Assembly (NCBI GenBank): GCA_007134805.1 | Contig: SLKB01000182.1 | Span: 1 to 10,985, forward strand | Direction: 5' to 3' | DNA length: 10,985 nucleotides | Source: Paracoccaceae bacterium | Lineage (GTDB): Bacteria; Pseudomonadota; Alphaproteobacteria; Rhodobacterales; Rhodobacteraceae | In this document: positions 1 to 8,900 of the stretch, one piece after another | Layout: every line of letters starts with the position of its first letter | How positions within the stretch are numbered: position 1 is the stretch's first letter | Notes under the pieces: generated by a model | Databases searched by the model: none | What the model was told of the DNA's origin: nothing | What the model saw: only the letters and a program-made list of their open reading frames with translations | Translations under genes and position numbers: made by a program

Positions 1-2002
1 ATATCTCGAGCGTGTCCAGAAGCGCCTCTCGCCGCATATCGGGCAGATCCGCACCCTGAGCGCGTAACAACTCAGCGCGCGCAATCAGTCTCTCCGCCGC
101 AGGTGAGAGGGTAAGCCCCAGATGGCGCAGGCCTGCGCAGGCCGCTGCGACCACTGCTTCGGGGTCGGGATCCGGCCAGATCTGATCGGCGAGAACAAGG
201 GCTCCGAAGCATTCCTGCTGCCGTGCCTCGACCCGGCGGGCGCGTTTCGACCAGCGACAGATCCTGCGCCACGCGATCTGGTCGTCAAAGAGCGCGCGCA
301 ACTCCGCATCTTCAATGGCGATGGCCTGCCGAATGCGCGCCTCGCGCGGGTGGCCATCGGTGTCCGTGACGACCAGAAGCCGTGACTGGCCCAGCGGATC
401 GCCCTGGGCAAGCACAGCGCCCTTGCCGCCCGAAAGCACGTAACGCGGCGCCTCACCTGGCCGCCGCAAGCCTATCCGGTCCGGATAGGCAAGCGCGGCC
501 ATCTGCGCGTCGGTCAAGGGCGCTGCCCCACCGATGCGGGGCACCATCGAACGCAGGCGCCGCGCCTCGTCCAGAACCCGCGCCTCGGTCGGCTTGTGCA
601 GAGCGAACGGATGGCGGGAGGCGAAGGCACGCGAATCGCGCAGCGCGTCAAGACGCAAGCTCAGATCAGCGGGCGCAGCCTGCAACAGGTCGCGCTCGGA
701 CAGGAGCGCCGCAAGCGGTGCCGCGTCGCGGCCTGCGCGCACCATCATGTGCGAAAGGCGCGGATGCAGGGGCAAAGCAGCCATCGCGCGGCCATGCTCG
801 GTCAGCCGCCCCGCCCCATCAACTGCGTCGACGGCTTGCAAGAGCGCGCGTGCCTCGGCAAGTGCGGGCGCGGGCGGCGGGGTCAGGAACCTGAGCCCCG
901 CCTCCCCTCCCCAGAGCGCAAGCTCGAGCGCGAACCCGGCAAGATCAGTGCGCAGGATCTCGGGCGGTGCGAAGGCCTCGAGCGCGCCTTCCTCGGCCCG
1001 CGCCCAGAGCCTGTAGCACACCCCCTCGGCCACGCGCCCGGCCCGCCCCCGGCGCTGGTCCGCCTCGGCTCTGGTCACGCGCTCGGTCACGAGCCGCGAC
1101 ATCCCCGTGCCCGGATCAAACCGCGCACGGCGCGCCAGCCCGCAATCGACGACGATGCGAATATCCTCGATCGTCAGGGACGTCTCGGCGATCGAGGTTG
1201 CGAGAACGATCTTGCGCCCGGATGGCTCCGGGGCGATGGCTGCACGCTGCTCGGCGAAGGGGATCGCTCCGTAGAGCGGGCGGAACACGGCGCCATCGAT
1301 CTGACCTTCGAGGCGAGCAAGGACGCGACGGATCTCGGCCGCGCCGGGCAGAAACGCCAGAATCGCGCCCTCGGCCTCTTGTGCGGCCTGCACGATCAGG
1401 TCGGTGGCAGCGGCCTCGAAGCGGTGCATCTTGCCGAGCGGCTGCGCGAGCCAGCGGGTCTCGACTGGGAACGCCCACCCCTCGGCCGTGATGATCGGCG
1501 CGTCGTCGAGGAGCGTGGCCACAGGCGCCGCATCGAGCGTGGCCGACATCACCACAAGCTTCAGGTCAGGGCGCAAAGCCGCCCTCGCCTCGCACACCAG
1601 GGCAAGCCCCAGATCCGCGTTGAGGGAGCGTTCATGGAATTCGTCGAAGATCACGGCGCCGACACCCGGCAGGTCGGGGTTGGACTGGATCATGCGCGTG
1701 AGGATTCCCTCTGTGACCACCTCGATCCGGGTGCGTTCAGAGACCAGTGTCTCGCCCCGGATCCGGTAGCCGACCTGTTGGCCGGGCGGCTCGTGCAAGC
1801 TCTTGGCCATCCGCTCGGCCGCAGCGCGCGCGGCAAGGCGTCGCGGCTCGAGCATGAGGATTCGACCCGCGACATGCTGCATCAGGGCGAGCGGGACGCG
1901 GGTTGTCTTTCCCGCACCGGGCGGGGCTTGCAGAACCATACGACCGTCCTGAACAAGACGCGCGCAGACTTGCGGCAGGATCTCATCAATCGGCAATTTC
2001 AT
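1..2002 (-). CDS. hrpB: ATP-dependent helicase HrpB, 3' end beyond window
   Basis: This is a DEAH/DExH-type superfamily 2 RNA helicase of the HrpB family, expected to be a cytosolic NTP-driven nucleic-acid unwinding enzyme whose exact cellular role is poorly defined. About 667 residues are visible, starting MKLPIDEILPQ. Walker A is APPGAGKTT (residues 26-34), the DEFH Walker B box is at 120-123, SAT (motif III) is at 153-155, and motif V is around ATSIAETSLT (268-277). Motif VI is QRRGRAGR (316-323). The helicase-associated HA2 region follows, and then the start of the HrpB-specific C-terminal region. Family members are usually about 800-850 residues, so roughly 150 are missing past position 1. 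The frame stays open to the window edge, with visible codons ending LDTLEI. The ATG at 2002-2000 was chosen because it opens directly onto the conserved N-terminus just before the P-loop; no strong Shine-Dalgarno sequence is visible. It is transcribed away from the polysaccharide genes and is probably unrelated to them. Confidence 0.95.
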   Translation of the reverse strand, partial: MKLPIDEILPQVCARLVQDGRMVLQAPPGAGKTTRVPLALMQHVAGRILMLEPRRLAARAAAERMAKSLHEPPGQQVGYRIRGETLVSERTRIEVVTEGILTRMIQSNPDLPGVGAVIFDEFHERSLNADLGLALVCEARAALRPDLKLVVMSATLDAAPVATLLDDAPIITAEGWAFPVETRWLAQPLGKMHRFEAAATDLIVQAAQEAEGAILAFLPGAAEIRRVLARLEGQIDGAVFRPLYGAIPFAEQRAAIAPEPSGRKIVLATSIAETSLTIEDIRIVVDCGLARRARFDPGTGMSRLVTERVTRAEADQRRGRAGRVAEGVCYRLWARAEEGALEAFAPPEILRTDLAGFALELALWGGEAGLRFLTPPPAPALAEARALLQAVDAVDGAGRLTEHGRAMAALPLHPRLSHMMVRAGRDAAPLAALLSERDLLQAAPADLSLRLDALRDSRAFASRHPFALHKPTEARVLDEARRLRSMVPRIGGAAPLTDAQMAALAYPDRIGLRRPGEAPRYVLSGGKGAVLAQGDPLGQSRLLVVTDTDGHPREARIRQAIAIEDAELRALFDDQIAWRRICRWSKRARRVEARQQECFGALVLADQIWPDPDPEAVVAAACAGLRHLGLTLSPAAERLIARAELLRAQGADLPDMRREALLDTLEI

Positions 2003-2254
2003 CCGGGTATTATTGTGTCGATGCGGGATCAAACGCAACGCCTGCTGTCCGGCCGCGGCATCCCCAGACCGTCAGCGGACTGCGTGACCCTGCCGCGGTC
2101 GCGCGACGAAGCTCGGCTGCAACATCGCGTGACATCACAATTGCCATTCAAGCGCCCCAAATTCTTCGTCAAGTGAGCACAAAACCTGCTAGATAGTTAC
2201 GGGAAAGTAACCGATCGCTGTTTTTCTCGACCTATCTCAACCTGCAAGGCTTCC
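2003..2254. promoter_or_regulatory. Divergent intergenic region between hrpB and the polysaccharide/PKS operon
   Basis: These 252 bp lie between two divergently oriented starts and must hold the promoters for both directions unless transcription enters from elsewhere. The part nearer the operon (about 2160-2240) is more AT-rich than its surroundings and contains a short inverted repeat, annotated separately. A TTGACG hexamer on the minus strand (plus positions 2167-2172) could be a -35 element for hrpB, but no convincing -10 sits at the right distance. No good sigma-70 pair is visible for the plus-strand operon. An AAGG at 2246-2249, five bases before the ATG at 2255, is the likely ribosome binding site of the first operon gene. 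No convincing small gene was seen here. Confidence 0.55.
2196..2211. promoter_or_regulatory. Inverted repeat GTTAC-N6-GTAAC, possible operator
   Basis: A perfect 5-bp inverted repeat with a GGGAAA spacer lies 44-59 bp upstream of the ATG at 2255. It sits in the locally AT-rich part of the divergent intergenic region. The 16-bp dyad size suits a dimeric DNA-binding regulator, and the position fits control of the polysaccharide operon. The arms do not extend beyond 5 bp, and no U-tract follows directly, so it is not a good terminator. The regulator is unknown, and chance occurrence cannot be excluded. Confidence 0.3.
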
Positions 2255-3121
2255 ATGGTAAACACACGGCAACTGGAAAAACTGATGGGCCGGATCGAGC
2301 TTTCAGAGCCTGACCACGCGCCCGTGAAGGCCGCGCGCTATTCACTTGCCTTGTCAGGCCGTCACGGAGGACGGCCCGATTCCAGTGTCCCGCTTGCACT
2401 CTCCCGTTCGGAGGCATCGGCAGAAAGCAACTGGATCGCCCTCACACCGGCAGAGCCCGCCGATGATATCCCTTCCCGGCTCAAGGATCTGAACCAGTTA
2501 GCACAGAGCGCTTCAATGCGGGCAAGATTTGATGTGCTGCGCGGACAGTTGATGCAACGCTTCGGTGATCAAAAACTGACCTGTATCGGTCTGGCGGCGC
2601 CGCATCGCGGCGCAGGGGCCAGCTTCACGATGGCCGGCCTTGTCGGAAGTTTCGCGCGCCGGAAGGATCTGCGCGTGGTCGCGCTGGATCTCGATCCGAT
2701 TGCCCCGTCACTTCACATGTTTCTCGAAGTGGAACAGAGCCGGCCGATCACTGAACTTGTCGCCGGCTACAGTGAGCCTCAGTCCCATCTGCGACGGCTC
2801 GGCGAGGGCGTCGCGCTGGGGCTCGGGCAAGTGCGCGCGGACGAGGATGCGACCGCCTTGAGCCCCCAGCATCTGCGCCTGTTTCTTGACGAGATCCGCA
2901 AGCTTCTAATGCCGGATCTCATCCTGTGCGACCTTCCGCCGCTGCTGGAGGGCGATCTTGGCATGTCGATGGCAAGCCAGATGGATGCGACGCTGCTGAT
3001 TGTTGACAGTGGGGAAACAGCGGCAGAACATGTCCGGGCGTGTGAGGTGCTGATGTCCGGTCAGACCAGTTTTCTGGGTCTTGTGCTGAATCACTTCCGA
3101 GGCCGGAGTTCGGCAAGTTGA
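2255..3121 (+). CDS. CpsD/BY-kinase-like P-loop ATPase with degenerate Walker A (probable pseudokinase)
   Basis: This 288-residue cytosolic protein has the fold signature of the CpsD/CapB/Wzc-C tyrosine kinase and MinD/ParA-like ATPase group, which partners Wzz-type proteins in polysaccharide export. An N-terminal stretch of about 100 residues, low in conserved features, leads to the P-loop position APHRGAGASFT (residues 115-125). Family members have GxGKS/T here; this protein has GAGAS, so the catalytic lysine is replaced by Ala122. Walker A' is well kept as ALDLDPIAPSLH (from residue 143), and Walker B is LILCDLPP with Asp226. The C-terminus (LVLNHFRGRSSAS) has no tyrosine cluster, unlike autophosphorylating BY-kinases. 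I infer a regulatory or scaffold role toward the co-polymerase encoded 27 bp downstream rather than active tyrosine kinase function. An active kinase with unusual chemistry is less likely. It is the first gene of the operon, with AAGG five bases before its ATG. Confidence 0.75.
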   Translation: MVNTRQLEKLMGRIELSEPDHAPVKAARYSLALSGRHGGRPDSSVPLALSRSEASAESNWIALTPAEPADDIPSRLKDLNQLAQSASMRARFDVLRGQLMQRFGDQKLTCIGLAAPHRGAGASFTMAGLVGSFARRKDLRVVALDLDPIAPSLHMFLEVEQSRPITELVAGYSEPQSHLRRLGEGVALGLGQVRADEDATALSPQHLRLFLDEIRKLLMPDLILCDLPPLLEGDLGMSMASQMDATLLIVDSGETAAEHVRACEVLMSGQTSFLGLVLNHFRGRSSAS

Positions 3122-3148
3122 GTGTGTGAATGGTGAGAGTCGCGTAAT

Positions 3149-4432
3149 ATGGGCCTGTTCCAGAGTTGGGGGGAGTTAAGGGATTTTCTGGCCAGGCGGG
3201 CGCCGGTGATCTTTCTGTGTCTCGCACTCGGAGCCATCTTCGGGGTGCTCGTGGCAATGCGCAGTACACCCGAATACCATGCTATTGCGTCACTTTCGGT
3301 AAGGATCGATTCCGTGTCCGGCACGACTGCCGGGCGCGGCGCCGAGAACACGCCGGCACGATTGTTGCAACTTGTCGAGCAACGCCTCACCCGGCGCGAC
3401 ATCATGCTCGAACTCGCCAACCGGTTCGACATGTTCCAGACCATGTCTGTCGACGAGCGCATCGCGGCGATGCGCGTGTCGATAACGCTGACCAGCCATT
3501 CTGCGGTCAATGTGGGCTTTGGCTCGGACGGCGCACTATCGGCTGTCTGGATCGAAGCGCGCGCCGATACAGCACGGAAAGCACGCGACTTGGCAAACGA
3601 GCTTGCCGCGATGGTGATCACCGAAACCGATGCAGGCCGACTTGCACGCGCGCGCGAGACGCTTCAGTTCTTCGAACTTGAGCAGGCCCAACTGAGCGAC
3701 GATCTGGCAGCGCTCGAAGAGGAGGAGCGCGCCTTCTCGCTTGAGAATTTTAGCGCCCTGCCCCAAACTTTCGAACTGCGCCGCATGGAATTTGGCAACG
3801 TCTTGAGCGGCATCCAGGCGGCGGAGCGCGACATTAGCGCAGCGCGGGTCGAGCTCCAGAACCTCTCCGATCAAGGGATCTCACAACGCAGGCAGGCGCA
3901 GTTGCGCGACCAGATTGCTGTTCTGCAGGGCGAGTTGGAGCGGCTGGAATCGCAGAGATCCGAGTTGGAGCCCTATCTTCGCCAAGCCACCGAAGTCCAG
4001 CGCGATCTGGACAGGATCACCGCGCGACAGGATCGGCTGCGCGATCAGTTGCGCGAGGTCGCAGGCCAGGTTTCGACTGCAGAAGCAGCGCTGCGCCTCG
4101 AGTCCGATCCGCGCGGCAATGCCTTCGAGATCATCGACGCCGCGACCCTGCCGGAGCATCCGATCTCGCGCCCGCGTCGGGTGACCGCGATGCTGGGCAT
4201 GATCCTCGGTGGCGTGGTCGGCCTGGTGATGTCGCTTGGCTATGAACTCGCGCGCCCGGCGCTGCGCAGTGTCGGGCAGGTCGAGCGCGAACTGGGCATG
4301 CGGCCTGTCTTGGTCCTCCCCGAACTCGTGCTGCCATCGGAGCGTCGGCGCAACCGCCTCGCCTGGGCGGCGGGGGTTACGCTCTTCTGCATTGCGATCG
4401 CGGCCGGCATGTTCGCCCGCAGCGTGACCTGA
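3149..4432 (+). CDS. Wzz/GNVR-type polysaccharide co-polymerase (chain length determinant)
   Basis: This 427-residue inner-membrane protein is of the polysaccharide co-polymerase class, which sets glycan chain length and links synthesis to export. Transmembrane segment 1 spans about residues 19-37, followed by the typical TPEYHAIASLSV start of the periplasmic Wzz domain. A long charged, Gln/Glu/Arg-rich coiled coil covers about 170-315. The proline-rich segment PEHPISRP (335-342), preceded by NAFEIIDAATL, is the classic motif before the second membrane helix (345-366). A further hydrophobic helix at about 404-423 ends the protein, so it has three predicted membrane segments and no cytoplasmic kinase domain. 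The kinase-like partner is instead the separate gene 27 bp upstream. The ATG at 3149 is fixed because an in-frame TGA lies at 3134-3136; a weak GGTGAG sits about ten bases before the start. It probably acts with the polymerase-like protein encoded next. Confidence 0.85.
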   Translation: MGLFQSWGELRDFLARRAPVIFLCLALGAIFGVLVAMRSTPEYHAIASLSVRIDSVSGTTAGRGAENTPARLLQLVEQRLTRRDIMLELANRFDMFQTMSVDERIAAMRVSITLTSHSAVNVGFGSDGALSAVWIEARADTARKARDLANELAAMVITETDAGRLARARETLQFFELEQAQLSDDLAALEEEERAFSLENFSALPQTFELRRMEFGNVLSGIQAAERDISAARVELQNLSDQGISQRRQAQLRDQIAVLQGELERLESQRSELEPYLRQATEVQRDLDRITARQDRLRDQLREVAGQVSTAEAALRLESDPRGNAFEIIDAATLPEHPISRPRRVTAMLGMILGGVVGLVMSLGYELARPALRSVGQVERELGMRPVLVLPELVLPSERRRNRLAWAAGVTLFCIAIAAGMFARSVT

Positions 4433-4459
4433 TCCCAGACACAGGAGCCCCCCGACGAT

Positions 4460-5959
4460 ATGCCTAATACGCTTGCATATCTTGCGCTAATGGCCTGGCC
4501 GCTGGTCATCGCGCTGATGTTCCGGAAGATGGCACCGGAGCGGGCGCTGATCTGGGCCATTCTCGGCGGTTACCTGCTGCTCCCTGAGGCCGCGCGGATC
4601 AACTTCCCGATGATCCCGCCTTTCGACAAGGTCTCGATCCCCAATCTGACCACCTTCGCGCTGTGCGTGGCGATTTTCGGCACGCGGATCGTCGCCTGGC
4701 CAAGCGGATGGTCGGGCAGGATATTGTTTGTGGCGCTGATTACAGCGCCCATCTTCACGGTCTTCGCAAATACCGAACCAGTGCTGGTCGGTGCGATCGA
4801 GAGTGGTCGGTTGCTGATCACTGGCGAGGCGCCGCCAGTACGGGGGATGCGGCTCTACGACTCCGCATCGGTGCTCGTGCAGCAGATCATCGCGCTTCTG
4901 CCCTTCATTCTCGGATATCATCTCCTGCGATCAGCAGAGGGCCTGGAGATGCTCTTGCGTGCTCTGGTCATCGCGGGGCTCATCTATTCGCTGCCGATGC
5001 TGTGGGAGATCAGGTTCAGCCCGCAATTGCACACGATCGTCTACGGGTTCTTCCAGCACGATTTCGGGCAGATGATACGATGGGGCGGCTACCGACCAAT
5101 CGTTTTCCTGCCGCACGGTCTGTGGCTGTCGCTCTTCGCGGCGATGACTGTGATGGCAGCGCTGCATGTCCTGCGCCATAGCGCGACTGCACAGCGGCCG
5201 CGCGCGCTCCTGATCGCGCTCTACCTTTGCTGCGTGCTGATCCTGTCCAAAAGCCTCGGCCCAATCCTGATCGTTGCTGTGCTTGCGCCACTGATCCTCT
5301 ATGCTGGCCCAAAGCTTCAGTTGAGCGCCGCGGCGATGATCGGGTTGATCGCACTGGTCTTCCCGTTGTTGCGAGGCGCGGGGTTGATCCCTACAGATAT
5401 GCTCGTGCGGGAACTCTCGGCCCATTCCGCCGAGCGTGCGCATTCGCTCGGATTTCGATTCGACAACGAAGACCTGCTGCTTGCCCGCGCTGCCGACAAA
5501 CCACTTGTCGGCTGGGGCGCATGGGGCCGCAACCTGATCCATGATCCGATCACTGGTGAGGCGGCGACGATTTCCGACGGGTTCTGGGTCATCACCATTG
5601 GGCAATTTGGCTGGATCGGCTATCTTGCAACCTTTGGCCTGCTCGCTCTGCCACTCTTCGCGCTGTGGCGGCACGGCGCCCGCAGAAGCGGCGCGCAGAT
5701 CGCACCGCAGGTGGGATCTCTCGCGTTGATCTTTTCAGGTAACCTGTTCGACCTCCTGCCAAACGCCACGCTGGTCCCATGGACTTGGCTGATGGCCGGG
5801 GCCCTGCTCGGTCAGGCAGCGCAGCTTGCACGGCAGACTCAGGATCCTGTCGCGCCCGCCACGCGCGACTCGCTCTTGTCGAGGGCACGCGTGGCGAGGC
5901 AAGGGACAGGCCAAGCCGCCCCATTGGGCACTGTTTCCCGAAAGGAACGTGGCGCGTGA
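4460..5959 (+). CDS. O-antigen polymerase/ligase-like polytopic membrane protein (Wzy/WaaL-like)
   Basis: This 499-residue, very hydrophobic protein has roughly ten to twelve predicted membrane segments, as in the Wzy polymerase and WaaL ligase superfamily. A larger soluble loop at about residues 310-385 contains ADKPLVGWGAWGRN (about 345-358), then DGFWVITIGQFGWIGYL. This resembles the P-x-x-G-x-G ... H/D-x-x-[WY] loop of O-antigen ligase-like proteins. Such enzymes polymerise or transfer lipid-linked glycans on the periplasmic face. Polymerase and ligase cannot be told apart from sequence alone; a neighbouring co-polymerase favours polymerase. After the last helix comes a charged, Ser/Arg-rich tail of about 45 residues. 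The start has AGGAG at 4443-4447, twelve bases before ATG. The stop overlaps the GTG start of the PKS gene by four bases, so the two genes are probably translationally coupled. Confidence 0.75.
   Translation: MPNTLAYLALMAWPLVIALMFRKMAPERALIWAILGGYLLLPEAARINFPMIPPFDKVSIPNLTTFALCVAIFGTRIVAWPSGWSGRILFVALITAPIFTVFANTEPVLVGAIESGRLLITGEAPPVRGMRLYDSASVLVQQIIALLPFILGYHLLRSAEGLEMLLRALVIAGLIYSLPMLWEIRFSPQLHTIVYGFFQHDFGQMIRWGGYRPIVFLPHGLWLSLFAAMTVMAALHVLRHSATAQRPRALLIALYLCCVLILSKSLGPILIVAVLAPLILYAGPKLQLSAAAMIGLIALVFPLLRGAGLIPTDMLVRELSAHSAERAHSLGFRFDNEDLLLARAADKPLVGWGAWGRNLIHDPITGEAATISDGFWVITIGQFGWIGYLATFGLLALPLFALWRHGARRSGAQIAPQVGSLALIFSGNLFDLLPNATLVPWTWLMAGALLGQAAQLARQTQDPVAPATRDSLLSRARVARQGTGQAAPLGTVSRKERGA
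5942..5959 (+). promoter_or_regulatory. RBS and 4-bp GTGA stop/start overlap for the PKS gene
   Basis: AAGGA at 5942-5946 lies nine bases before a GTG at 5956-5958. That GTG shares the bases GTGA with the TGA stop (5957-5959) of the polymerase-like gene. It opens the frame that reaches the conserved ketosynthase start DIAIIGIG within twelve residues. No in-frame ATG occurs before the conserved domain begins, so GTG is the best start. The arrangement implies coupled translation of polymerase and PKS. Confidence 0.7.
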
Positions 5960-8900
5960 GTGAGAAATCGGATCAGTTCGCCCCGAGCGACATCGCCATC
6001 ATCGGCATCGGATTGCATGTTCCGGGTGCGCGCTCGGTCGCGGCCTTCTGGGAGAATTTGCGCGCAGGGCAGTGCAGTATCCGACGCATGAGCAACGAGG
6101 AATTGCTGGCAGCCGGAGAAGCCCCGGCGCTTGTGCGCAACCCCGATTATGTGCCTTTCGCCGCACCGCTCCACGGATTTGCAGAGTTTGATCCTGATAT
6201 CTTCGGCCTCTCGCCGAAAGAGGCCGCGATCATGGATCCGCAGCATCGCGTTTTCCTCGAAATCGCCTGGCACGCCCTCGAAGACGCGGGCTATGCGCCG
6301 AACGGCCATGCCGGCCGCACCGGGGTTTTTGCCGGATGCGGAATGACTGGATATTTCTACAACAACATCCTGTCGAACCCTGCCCTAGTCTCGGATGTCG
6401 GCCTGTTCCTGTTGCGTCATACTGGCAATGACAAGGATTTCCTGTCCACACGCATCAGCCATGCCTTGAACCTCAAGGGGCCATCGCTCAACGTGCAGAC
6501 GGCATGCTCGACATCGCTGGTCGCCGTGCATCAGGCGATCCAGTCGATCCTCGTCGGCGAATGCGACATGGCGCTGGCCGGCGGTGTCACGATCGAGGTG
6601 CCGCACGGCTTGGGTTATGTCTTCAAGGAAAACGAGTACCGCTCGCCTGATGGGCTATGCCATGCCTTCGACCACCGGGGTGAGGGCACGATCTTCGGCT
6701 CGGGCGCGGGGGTTGTTGTGCTGCGCCGCGCCGCCGATGCGTGGGCCGCGGGCGACAGGATCCTTGCGATCATCAAGGGCAGCGCGATCAACAATGATGG
6801 TGCCGCAAAGGCTGGGTACCTGGCCCCCTCCATAGATGGTCAGGCGAAGGCCATCACGGAGGCCCTGCGGATTGCAAAGGCACCCGCCGACAGCATCAGC
6901 TATGTCGAATGCCACGGCACTGGGACGCGGCTGGGCGATCCGATCGAGATCGCAGCGCTCACACAGGCCTTCCGGACCAGCACCGACGCGACCGGTTTCT
7001 GCCGCGTGGGATCAGTCAAGACCAATATCGGCCATCTCGATACCGCTGCGGGTATTGTCGGACTTATCAAGACGTTGCTCGCGCTAGGGCACCGCGAACT
7101 GCCTCCCACGCTCGGCTATGAACGGCCGAACCCAGCGATCGATTTCGAGGCGAGCCCGTTTGTGGTCAATGATCGATTGACCCAATGGCAAGGGCCGCGC
7201 CCGCTGCGCGCGGGCGTGACCTCGCTCGGGGTTGGGGGAACCAATGCACATGTCGTGCTGCAGGAGGCCCCTGACCCACTCCCATCCGAGCCGAGTGACT
7301 GGCCCTTCCAGATCCTCACCCTGTCGGCCAAGTGCCAACCCGCGCTGGATGAGGCAAGCCGGGCTCTCGCTGCGCATCTGCGCGCGCATCCAGACCAGTC
7401 GCTTGCCGATATCGCCTTCACGCTCAAGGAAGGGCGCAGCGCGTTCGAGCACCGGCGCGTGCTCGTGGCGGCCAGCCATAGCGAAGCCGCTGACTTGCTC
7501 GAGGGCGACACCGACCGTCGGGTCTATTCCCATATCGCACTCGACGCCCCCGACATCGTCTTCATGTTTCCCGGCGGCGGCGCGCAATATGTCGGGATGG
7601 CGCGCGATCTCTATGCAACCGAGCCAGTCTTTGCTGACTGGATGGACCGGGGCCTTGCGATCCTACAACGAAGGCTCGATTTCGACCTGCGTGCCCTCTG
7701 GCTGCCCCCGGAGGGGGCGGAGACGGCTGCCGATGCGGCGCTGACTCGGCCATCAGTGCAACTGCCGCTAATCATGATCACGGAATACGCCCTTGCCCGG
7801 TTGTTCGAAAGCTGGGGCGTGATCCCTTCGGTGCTTGTCGGGCATTCGATGGGCGAGAATACTGCAGCCTGCCTCGCCGGTGTTATGACGTTTGAGGAAT
7901 GCATCGGGCTCGTATCTCTACGCGGGCGTCTCTTTGATACGGTCGCGCCGGGGGGCATGCTGTCGGTGCCGCTCTCACCAGAGGCGCTGGCGCCCTATCT
8001 GGGGCCCGAGCATGACATCGCCTCGCGCAATGCAGCTGATCTGACCGTGATCTCTGGCCCTCAAGCCGCGCTCGACAGGCTCGAGGCCGCGCTTGTCGCA
8101 GACGACATCGCACCCCAGCGCATCGCCATAGATATCGCGGCGCACAGCAAGATGCTCGGCCCGATCCTGCCGGAGTATCGGGACTTCCTCGAAGGGATCA
8201 CGCTTAATCCACCGCGCCTGCCCGTGATCTCGAACCGCACCGGTAAACCCCTGACTGACGCGCAGGCGACAGATCCGGGCTACTGGGTTGACCAACTGCG
8301 CCACACGGTCGAATTCGGATCCTGTATCGAGACGCTCAGCGCCCGGCCAAACCGCATCTATCTCGAGATGGGGCCCGGCAAGGCGCTGGCGGCACTGGCG
8401 CGCATGCACCCGAAAGTGTCGGTGCAACAGGTTGTCTCGGTCCTACGTCACCGGGACCAAACGATCGCCGATGACATGTATCATCTGTGCGTGCTCGGCC
8501 GTATCTGGGCGCTGGGGGGGCGGTTCGACTGGACCCAGATCTGGGGCGAAGCGCGCCGTTGCCGTGTGCGCCTTCCGGGTTATGCCTTCCAGCGCAGCCA
8601 TTTCTTCATCGAACCGGGTAAATCTGCGGCGTCGGAACCGTCGCTTCTGACCCGGCTCGAAACGATCGACGACTGGGGAAGCCGAATCACCTGGAAACCC
8701 GCCTATGCCGATTGTGATATCGATGTAGCAACCGATCTGTCCATGTTGCACGAGACCTGGCTGATCTTCGCAGATGAGGCCGGTGTGGCGGCCCCGGTAG
8801 TCAACCGGCTGCGCGCAGCAGGCCAGCAGGTGATCACTTTGCGTGCCGGAGATACCTTCGCGCGCAAGTCCGAGACCGATTACACGATCGCGCCCGAACT

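Noticed and set aside
85..456. Minus-strand open frame of 123 codons near the left edge
   Set aside because: It is out of frame with hrpB, which is open through the same region with an HrpB-like C-terminal sequence.
2144..2172. Possible minus-strand sigma-70 promoter for hrpB (TTGACG with 17-bp spacer)
   Set aside because: The -35 is good, but the matching -10 position reads GAATGG, which is far from TATAAT. It lies about 140 bases from the start codon and is too weak to annotate as a promoter.
596..2176. Long plus-strand open frame of 526 codons opposite hrpB
   Set aside because: The minus strand encodes every HrpB helicase motif in one continuous frame over the same DNA. The plus-strand translation is Arg/Gly/Pro-rich, lacks domains and is a GC-rich antisense shadow.
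3091..3621. Minus-strand open frame of 176 codons across the kinase-like/co-polymerase junction
   Set aside because: It overlaps the well-supported co-polymerase N-terminus and has no recognisable domain or ribosome binding site.
4931..5674. Minus-strand open frame of 247 codons
   Set aside because: It lies wholly opposite the polymerase-like membrane protein gene. Its product is a low-complexity, Gln/Arg/Asp-rich protein, as expected from the antisense of a hydrophobic coding sequence.
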